Origin: JALYGY01 sp963800975
Lineage (GTDB): Bacteria > Actinomycetota > Rubrobacteria > Rubrobacterales > Rubrobacteraceae
Length of the DNA: 64,000 nucleotides
NCBI GenBank assembly: GCA_963800975.1
Contig: CAWDDB010000014.1
Coordinates: 697,897 to 761,896 of the forward strand
Direction of reading: 5' to 3'
Position numbers and translations under genes: made by a program. A model generated the notes under the pieces. That model ran no database searches, was not told the DNA's origin, and worked only from the letters and a program-made list of their open reading frames with translations. Shown here piece by piece: positions 56,990-64,000 of the stretch. Each line of letters begins with the position of its first letter. The first letter of the stretch is position 1.

Positions 56990-57342
56990 CCGCTCGCCCC
57001 GTGCGCCACCCGTTCTCCGTAGGCCAGGAAAAAGAGATCCACCTCCCTGCGGTACTCCTCGAAGGAGTGCGCGAGAAGCTCGAGGTAAGCCTTGCCAGCC
57101 TCGGTAATCCCGTAGCGCCTGTGCGAGATCAGGTACTCCATGTTTCCCCTCTCCGAGAAGATAAGGCCCTCCCCCTCGAGCGACCTCGACACCCTGTAGA
57201 CCTCCCCCGGGCGCGTGGCGCCGAACCCGAACCCGGCCAGCTTCTCGAGCAGCTCGTGACCGTAGAGGTCGCGGTCTCGCATGCAGAGCAACAGGAAGGG
57301 AACGAGCCAATCTTGAGACCAGGAATCCGAAGCCCCTTCCAT
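56986..57342 (-). CDS. PadR family transcriptional regulator
   Basis: 118-residue winged-helix regulator. WLVPFLLLCMRDRDLYGHEL continuing to LEKLAGFGFGATRPGEVYRV and SRSLEGEGLIFSER is the PadR DNA-binding domain; GITEAGKAYLELLAHSFEEY begins the C-terminal dimerisation helix. ATG 57342 behind AAGGAGG. PadR proteins repress phenolic-stress or multidrug genes. Translationally coupled to a PAS protein. Confidence 0.88.
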   Translation of the reverse strand: MEGASDSWSQDWLVPFLLLCMRDRDLYGHELLEKLAGFGFGATRPGEVYRVSRSLEGEGLIFSERGNMEYLISHRRYGITEAGKAYLELLAHSFEEYRREVDLFFLAYGERVAHGASG

Positions 57343-57652
57343 CACGCTCTTACCTCCTTGCAACCAGTTGCCAGCGTGGCCGTCACCACGACGGGAGCAA
57401 CCCAAGCCCCGTGGATCACATCTCGACACTCTTACCCACTCGCGCCTCAAGGTGTCGTTCGGAGCCCCGCCAACGACAGCCACCAACACCCTTATAATCG
57501 CTCCGCTCCCTTCCAGAAAGGCTATCTGCGCGTAGGGCGCCGAAAATGGCTCGAATTGTGCAGCCGGTCTGCATCTTCGAAGCTCTCACGCGATGATCCG
57601 CAAGGCGGGGAGAGCACGCCCGACCCCGTGCCCGGCCCGCGGGAGGCGCGGC

Positions 57653-58654
57653 TCAGACGGCCTCGGACGGGTCGTCCGTGATCACCCGCCTGATGGTCTT
57701 CGCCTGTTGCCTCGCCTCCTTCGCCCGCTTCTCGAAGCGCGTCGCCGCGTGGGGGTGCCCTTGACCGCGCGATCTGGCGGCGAGACTGTCGGCCATCAGC
57801 GCGTTCTCCTCCAGGGAATTGAGCGCCATGTAGAGCGCCTGCTCCAGCGCCTCGGCCTTCCCGTCCAGCGCGCTCTCGGCGGTGTAAGCGTGGCCCACCC
57901 GGCAGCGGAAGCGCACCAGGTCGTCCTGCTGGATCTCGTAGAGGGGCCCCGCGCAGTCCGGACAGGTGAAGTGGGAGATCTTCCCTGAGCCGCTGGTCGC
58001 TGTCCAGGGTCGCCGGGTCGAGCCCGGCTATCTTCGATTCGAGCTCCATGTCGTCCGGGCACGGGGAAAGCTCCTTCCTCCTCGGCGGGCTCGCGGGAGA
58101 GGCGGGTCAGCAGCGGTGGGATCTCCCCCAGCGGCAAACAGTGATCCACGCTCACGTACTCGAGGGCGCTCTCCGGCATCCAGGGGAAGAGCGCTTCTTC
58201 GGGGTCCTGGACGACCGCGACGCCACCGCGCTGCTTGATGGCCTGCAAGCCAGCGGTACCGTCGTTGCGGGCTCCTGTCAGGACCACGCCCACGACCCGC
58301 GGGCCGTAGGCGACGGCCGCGCTGCGAAACAGCGGGTCCACCGCCGGCCGGTGGCGGTTCTCCGTCGGCCCGCGGGTGAGCGCGGATCCGGCCCCTCTCC
58401 AGCAGGAGATGGAAGTCGGGCGGCGCGACGTAGATGCGGCTGGGCTCGATCGGATCGCCGTCCCCGGGGTGCGCGGCACCGAGGGGCCCGACGCGGCTCA
58501 GGATGCGCGGCAGCACGCTCGGGGCCCCCTGCGGAAAATGTACGACGACGAACACCGACGCGCGAAGGTTGGGTGGCAGATCTCTGACCACCCGCGTGAG
58601 CGCCTCGACGCCGCCCGAGGAGGCCCCCATGACCACGATGTCGTGCCCTGCCAA
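57653..58654 (-). pseudogene. CheB-type protein-glutamate methylesterase with C-terminal zinc domain, three frameshifts
   Basis: The conceptual protein is a receiver-less CheB. DIVVMGASSGGVEALTRVVR (catalytic Ser), PPNLRASVFVVVHFPQGAPS and RIYVAPPDFHLLLERGRIR come from the first frame (58654 to about 58380). The next frame has GVVLTGARNDGTAGLQAIKQ. A third reads MELESKIAGLDPATLDSDQ. A fourth gives KISHFTCPDCAGPLYEIQQD and FRCRVGHAYTAESALDGKAE, ending at 57653. Breaks lie near 58380, 58065 and 57985. The preserved motifs between breaks suggest recent inactivation or sequencing error. TTG start at 58654 behind AAGGGGA. Confidence 0.85.
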
Positions 58655-58873
58655 CGTTCCCCTTTCGTGTTCCTCGAGACTACCCAGCGCGATCCGAAAG
58701 CCTTCACGCTACAACGTCACAGGTATACCCGGAGGGCTCGATGTAGGCCCGCGCTCAGAAGTTAGCTATAATTGCACCAGAATGTGCAGCGCTTGCCGGG
58801 TGCACCTGGGGCTGGGTCCTCGGTTATTTTTCTCGCGGCCGGACCCCGGCGAATGTCGGAAAGGATGTCGGGT

Positions 58874-61477
58874 ATGGCGGAGGACAGAGGATTTTCTCAC
58901 CTCGTGGTGGTCGGGGCCTCCGCCGGCGGCATCGAGGCGCTCTCTGAGCTGGTCTCCGCGCTGCCGGCGGACTTCCCCGCTCCGATCGTCATCGCCCAGC
59001 ACCTCGACCCCGAGCGGGCCAGCCACCTGGAGCAGATCCTCTCGCGCAGGAGCACGCTCCCGGTCCGCACCATCACCGACCGCGCGCCGCTGGAGGCGGG
59101 CGTGGTCTTCGTGGTGCCCGCCAGCCGCCACGTGAGCATCACCGACCACGAGATAGCCTTGAAGAGGACTCGCACGGGCGGCCGATGCCCTCGGTGGACC
59201 TGCTGTTCACAAGCGCCTCGAGCTCCTTCGGGGAGCATCTCATCGGCGTCATCCTCACCGGCACCGGGACGGACGGCGCGGAGGGCGCCAGGACAGTCAG
59301 CATGGCGGGCGGCACGGTCATATCCAGGACCCGGCGACCGCCGAGTTCGGCGATATGCCCGGCGCGCTCGCCCCGAACACGGTGGATATCGTCGCCGAGC
59401 TGCGGCGGATCGGCCCCATACTGGGCGAGCTGGTCTCGAAGGATCGCGGCGCCGCGACGGAGCCGCGAGAGGACGAGAAGCTCGCCCTGGAGGGCTTCCT
59501 GGAGGAGCTGCGCGAGCGCCGCGGCATAGACTTCAAGAGCTACAAGACGCCGACGATCCTGCGGCGCCTCAGGCGGCGGATGGTCGCCACGGATGCCGAG
59601 AGCATAGAGGAGTACGTCGCCTACCTCGAGGACCATCCCGAAGAGTACAGGAACCTCGTCAGCACGTTCCTCATCAAGGTGACCGAGTTCTTCCGCGATC
59701 CCGAGCTGTTCGACCATCTCAGGGAGGAGATCATGCCGCGCCTCGTGAGGGAGGCCGAAGAGAGGACCGACAGCTCAGGATCTGGTCCGCCGGCTGCGCC
59801 ACCGGGCGAGGAAGCCTACTCGCTCGCGATCCTGATCTCCGAGGTGCTCGCCGACGACGCCGAGCTCTTCAACGTGCGCGTCTTCGCCACCGACGTGGAC
59901 GAGGACGCCGTAAACTTCGCCCGGCAGGGCATCTACCCGGCCTCCGCGCTCTCGGGGCTCTCCGAGGAGCAGATACAGCGCTACTTTACCGAGGAGGACG
60001 GCCAGTACCAGATCAAGAAGCAGGTGCGGAGCATGGTCGTCTTCGGGGAGCACGACCTGGCCCAGCGGTCGCCTTTCCCCCGCGTGGACCTGGTCCTGAG
60101 CCGGAACGTCCTGATCTACTTCACCGCGCGAGCTGCAGCGGCGGGCGCTCCAGCTCTTCGCCTACTCTTTGCGGAACGGCGGCTACCTGGTCCTGGGTAA
60201 GGCGGAGACCACCTCTCCCCTGAGCGAGTTCTTCGTCCCAGAGCACCGCCAGTACAAGATCTATCGCCGCGAGGGCGAGCGTTTCCTGAATGCCGCCGCC
60301 GTACTCTGCGAGCCCCACGCCGCCGTCGAGACCGAGGCCGGAGCCATAGCGGCGGCGACCGTCAGCGCGTCGGGCCGCCTGCGAGCCTCCGGCCGCAGAG
60401 GGTCGCGGCCGGTGAGGAGGACCTGCTAAACCGTCTGCCGGTAGGCGTGGTCGTGGTCGACCGGCGCTACGACATCCAGACCATCAACGCCGCTGCCCGG
60501 CGCCTCCTCTCCATCCGCGGCGCGGCCGTCGGCGAGGACCTCTTGCACGCCCTCCAGGAGACGCGCCCTACACGGAGATACGCGAACGCCATAGATGTCG
60601 CCTTCAGGGACGGTATCGCGACGACCGGCGAGTTCTCCGTCGAGGAGGCGGCCACCGGCGAAAGGCGCTACCTCCAGCTGGTCTGCAACCCCCAGCGGGA
60701 GAGGGCGGGGGCTGGCGGACCGTGACGATCGTGGTGAACGACGTCACCGCGATCGGCGGGACGCGGCGGGAGCTGGAGGAGAGCCTGCAAGGGATGAGGG
60801 CCGAGATGGAGCGTTTCGAGCGCGAGACGGAGGCAAGAGACGGCGCGCCGGACGCCCAGAACGAGCGCCTGATCGAGGCCAACCAGAGGCTCGAGGAGGC
60901 CAACCAGGAGCTGGCCGACCTCAACGAGGAGCTGCAGACCGCCTACGAGGAGGCCATGCTCGGTGCCGAGGAGGCCCAGGCCGCGGCCGAGGAGGTCGAG
61001 ACCCTCAACGAGGAGCTTCAGGCAACCAACGAGGAGCTGGAGACCCTCAACGAGGAGCTGCAGGCCACCATAGAGGAGCTCAACACCACCAACGACGACC
61101 TGCAGGCCCGGAGCGCGGAGCTGCAGGAGCTTGCGCGGACCAGCAACGAGGAGCGGGGCCGGCTGCGGGCGATCCTCGAGAGCATCTCGGAAGCGGTTCT
61201 CGTCGTGGATGCAACCGGACTGACCGCCCTCACCAACGCGGCCTACGGGCGATTCTTCGGCGAGAGAAGCTTCGAGGCTCTTGACGAATTGGGATCTCTC
61301 CTCGGCCCGAAGGACTCGCCGCAGGCGCGCGTCGCCTCAGGTGAGTCATTCAACCTGGCGTTCACCGCCGACACCCAGGATGGCGCCCGCCGACGCTTCA
61401 CGGCGGACGCCAGGCCCATCGACTCCGGCAACGGCAGGGGCGGCGTAATAGTCGTCCGCGAGATCGAGGGAGCCTAG
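58874..61477 (+). pseudogene. CheB-CheR-PAS fusion chemotaxis-type signalling protein, multiple frameshifts
   Basis: Conceptual product of about 865 residues. The CheB domain has LVVVGASAGGIEALSELVSA and VILTGTGTDGAEGARTVSMA; the CheR domain RGIDFKSYKTPTILRRLRRR, TFLIKVTEFFRDPELFDHLR, RIWSAGCATG and VDLVLSRNVLIYFTA; then an extended coiled coil with repeated E-E-L-x-[AT] heptads (EELQATNEELETLNEELQAT) and a C-terminal PAS. Reading frame changes at about 59180, 59325, 59775, 59810, 60125, 60370 and 60710. Such fusions act outside classical chemotaxis. Start: ATG 58874 behind GGAAAGG; the stop abuts the next gene's GTG (TAGGTG). Confidence 0.8.
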
Positions 61478-64000
61478 GTGGCGGAATCGAAGCAGACCCG
61501 TGACGCCGGCTCGACGCGGGGGAACGGAGTCGGACGGGCCGGTACTCATGCAGGGTTCGCCGATTCCCGCGACGTCGAGATCGCGCGCCTCAGGAAAGAG
61601 CGTGACGGGTCCCGCGCCCGCGAGCGCGTGTCGCGGGCCGAGGCGGAGGAGACGCACAATCGCCTCACGCTTCTCGCGCGGGCTAGCAAGAGGTTCGCCG
61701 CCTCCATGCGCAGCGGGACGGCCGAACGCCAGCGTTACCGGCGCCGCATCTCCGCCCAGTACGCCATGAGCGGGATACTGGCCCAGGCCCACAACCTGGA
61801 GGAGGCCGCGCCGGAGATCATGCGTATTTTAGGAGACCGGCTCGGATGGGATACGGGCGTCCTCTGGACGATGAACGGCAACGAGCTGCGCTGCGAGAAC
61901 TTCTGGTGTGCCGAGAATCCCCACCGCGGTCCTTCGAGGAGGCTTGCCGACAGACGGGCTTCCCACGTGGGGTGGGGCTGCCGGGTCGCGCCTGGTCTGT
62001 GGGCGAGCCCGTCTACGCAGAGGAGTTACCGGAAGAGGACGACCCCCTGAGCGAGGCCGCCGCAGAGGCGGGTTTGCGGGGGACAATCGCCTTCCCGGTG
62101 CGGGACGGCAGCCTCGCGGGCGTCTTCGAATTCCTGCGCGCCGAGGAGCTGACTTCGATGAGGACCTGCTCCAGACGATCGCACTCCTGGGGCAACAGAT
62201 AAGCCAGTTCGTCGAGCGCCGGAGGGCCGAGGAGGTCGCCCATATGGCAGCGGAGCGGGACCGGTTCCGTATCAAGCTCTCTGACGCGCTGCGCTCGCTC
62301 ACGGATCCGCTGGTGATCCAGGCCAGGGCCGCCCGCGTACTCGGAGAGAACCTCGGCGCTAGCCGGGTCCATTGCGCGGAGATCACCGACGACGGTGCGC
62401 ACGTCGCGGTCGACCAAGACCACATCGACGGGGTACCCCACCTCACCGGCCGGTTCCGGATGGGCGATTCGGCCGGGCGCTGATCGGTGCGCTTCGCGAC
62501 GGCCACACGCTCGTCGTGCCGGACATAGCCGGAAGCCAGGACCTGTCGGCATCAGAGCGCGCGGCGTACGCCGACGTCGCGGTCGGGGCCCAGGTCTGCG
62601 TCCCCCTCCTCAAGGAGGGTCGTCTCGCGGCCATCCTGGCCGTACACCAGGCCGAGGCGCGCGCGTGGACCGCCGGTGAGGTAACGCTGATCGAGGAGAC
62701 GGCCGAGCGGACGTGGGCAGCGGTCGAGCGTGCCCGCGCCGAAGAAGCATTGCGCGAGTCGGAAGCGAAGTACCGCGCGCTATTCGGTTCGATCGACGAA
62801 GGCTTTTGCACGATCGAAGTCCTGTTTGATAAAGACGACAAACCTGTCGATTACCGTTTTCTGCAAGTCAGCCCGTCCTTCGAGTGGCAGACGGGAATCG
62901 AGAAGCGGCGGGCAGACGGATGCGCGAAATCGCGCCGCAGCACGAAGAATACTGGTTTGAGACTTACGGCAAGATCGCCGTGACGGGCGAATCGTTGCGC
63001 TTTCAAAATCGCGCCGAACAACTCGGACGCTGGTATGACGTTTACGCATTCCGCGTCGAAGACCCGCAGCTGCGGCGCGTCGGCATTCTGTTCAACGACA
63101 TCACCGAGCGCAGGGGGTCGGAAGAGTCGTTGCGCGAGAGCGAGCAATGGTTCGGGACCTGGTCTCACCCAGCGGGCGTCCCGCGGGGTCATGAAGGAGG
63201 GACCTTCGGGGCGGCGAGATCCGCTGGTCCACCGAGACACGGCGAGCTCTTCGGCTTCGCCGAGGAACCGCGTCCGCTGGTGGGCCATCGTCCACCCCGA
63301 CGACCTGCCCAAACGAGGCGAGCGTGTCGCTGCGCTGGAGCAAGGCGAACCCGACGTACTGGAGTACCGGATCTCGCCCAGGAACGGCCGGGGGAGGAGC
63401 GAGACACCGCTGGATTCACCGGGGCGGGGGACTGATCGGCTAGGCGGCGCCATCTTGGGCACAACCGAGCGCAGGAAAGCCGAAGAGGAGCGCGACCGAC
63501 TCCTCGCCAGGGAGTGGGTGGCCCGCGCCCAGGCGGAGGAGCGACACGCCTCTCGCGCGAGCTGCACGATCGCGTTGCTCACGACATAGCCCTCGTGCAC
63601 CAGAGCCTGGAGCTTCACGAGACCCTCAAGACGGACGAACCCGCAAAGGCGCGGGTCAAGATGGAGCTCGCCAGGGAGAGGGTCAAGGCGGCCCTGCACT
63701 CGACCAGGAACCTCTCGATGGAGCTGCGCCAGCCAGAGGTCAGGCAGGGCCTGGAGGCGGCCCTCTCAAACCTATTGCGGGACATCGTCCCCCCCACCAT
63801 GTCCTCCAAGCTCATCGTCAGGGGCGACGAGGAGACCATGCCGTTCGAGCTCCGCAACCAGCTGTTCGTGATCCTGCGCGAGGCCGTCCGTAACGCGGTG
63901 GCGCACTCGGGCTGCGGGGAGATCGTGGTGGACTTGAGCATCACCCCGCAGAAAGTGGTCGCCTGCGTGGAGGACGACGGGCGGGGCTTCGACGTGGCGA
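61478..64000 (+). pseudogene. PAS/GAF sensor histidine kinase, multiple frameshifts, truncated by window end
   Basis: Starts at GTG 61478 right after the preceding stop. GAF domain with LGDRLGWDTGVLWTMNGNEL and AYADVAVGAQVCVPLLKEGR; a PAS domain from about 62760 with RALFGSIDEGFCTIEVLFDK; further PAS-like sequence (RWWAIVHPDDLPKRGERVAA); and HisKA_3 near 63540 with RELHDRVAHDIALVHQSLEL, then the HATPase region LREAVRNAVAHSGCGEIVVD and ACVEDDGRGFDVA at the window edge. Frames change at about 61930, 62155, 62465, 62905, 63155, 63255 and 63530. The PAS around 62820-63060 is about 50% G+C. Same orientation as the CheB-CheR fusion, probably the same signalling unit. Confidence 0.8.

Noticed and set aside
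60840..61140. Apparent internal repeat in DNA (repeated GAGGAGCT-type units)
   Set aside because: It encodes heptads of a coiled coil (EELQAT-type) within the CheB-CheR-PAS protein, so it reflects protein structure rather than a DNA repeat.
57653..63600. Programmed frameshifting across the signalling genes
   Set aside because: Too many breaks, in both directions and without slippery sites.
1..64000. CRISPR arrays, tRNA or rRNA genes, insertion sequences, integrases
   Set aside because: No regularly spaced identical repeats of 25-40 bases, no GGTTCGAATC-type T-arms in a cloverleaf context, and no transposase or recombinase motifs were seen.

Overview
The window is high-G+C bacterial DNA with dense coding, frequent TTG and GTG starts preceded by GGAGG-type ribosome binding sites, and actinobacterial gene families: an F420-type flavin enzyme, CHR chromate transporter, MHS-type transporters and single-subunit ATP sulfurylase. 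The gene mix resembles Rubrobacter or a deep-branching relative in the Actinomycetota. That assignment is inferred from gene content; no rRNA or tRNA gene was found to confirm it.

Layout. 1-5.3 kb: two MHS transporters flanking an acetoacetate-CoA ligase, then a DsbA-like isomerase. 5.4-16.0 kb: a sulfur island with two TauE/SafE permeases, two sulfatase-fold enzymes, two sulfotransferases (one of the Stf0 trehalose-sulfotransferase family), ATP sulfurylase, APS kinase, a frameshifted sigma factor and a universal stress protein. Sat and CysC would make PAPS, sulfotransferases would use it, and sulfatases and TauE-type permeases could reverse or clear the products. No PAPS reductase or sulfite reductase is present, so the island looks aimed at making and removing sulfate esters. 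Two of its transcription units share a promoter and an inverted repeat. 16.0-19.2 kb: chromate resistance (chrA plus a split chrB) and an Rrf2 regulator. 19.2-22.6 kb: small and hypothetical proteins and an amidase. 22.6-28.6 kb: an acyl-CoA ligase translationally coupled to a third sulfotransferase with a C-terminal membrane anchor, a CocE-type esterase, a short-chain dehydrogenase and a double-GNAT protein.

28.6-44 kb: mostly housekeeping and catabolic genes (GNATs, F420-type enzyme, DUF4394 secreted protein, thioesterase/enoyl-CoA hydratase pair, B12-binding protein, MAPEG protein, GlcD-type oxidase, a large Vps62-like membrane protein with a small partner, FAH hydrolase, pdxH, FUSC-type exporter, RidA). 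44-47.3 kb: a convergent NarL-type kinase and response regulator. 47.7-53.9 kb: a Tat-exported GH31 glycosidase built on the sulfoquinovosidase pattern but lacking its sulfonate-binding arginine, NudC, and a FAD/FeS lactate-dehydrogenase-like fusion. 53.9-57.3 kb: an EEP-fold hydrolase, an intact group-2-like sigma factor with a strong promoter, a small membrane protein, and a PadR-PAS pair.

57.6-64 kb: three signalling genes (CheB, a CheB-CheR-PAS fusion, and a PAS/GAF histidine kinase running off the right edge), all heavily frameshifted although the protein sequence between breaks is well preserved. A PAS module inside the kinase has about 50% G+C, well below its surroundings. No CRISPR array, insertion sequence, integrase or replication origin was seen.
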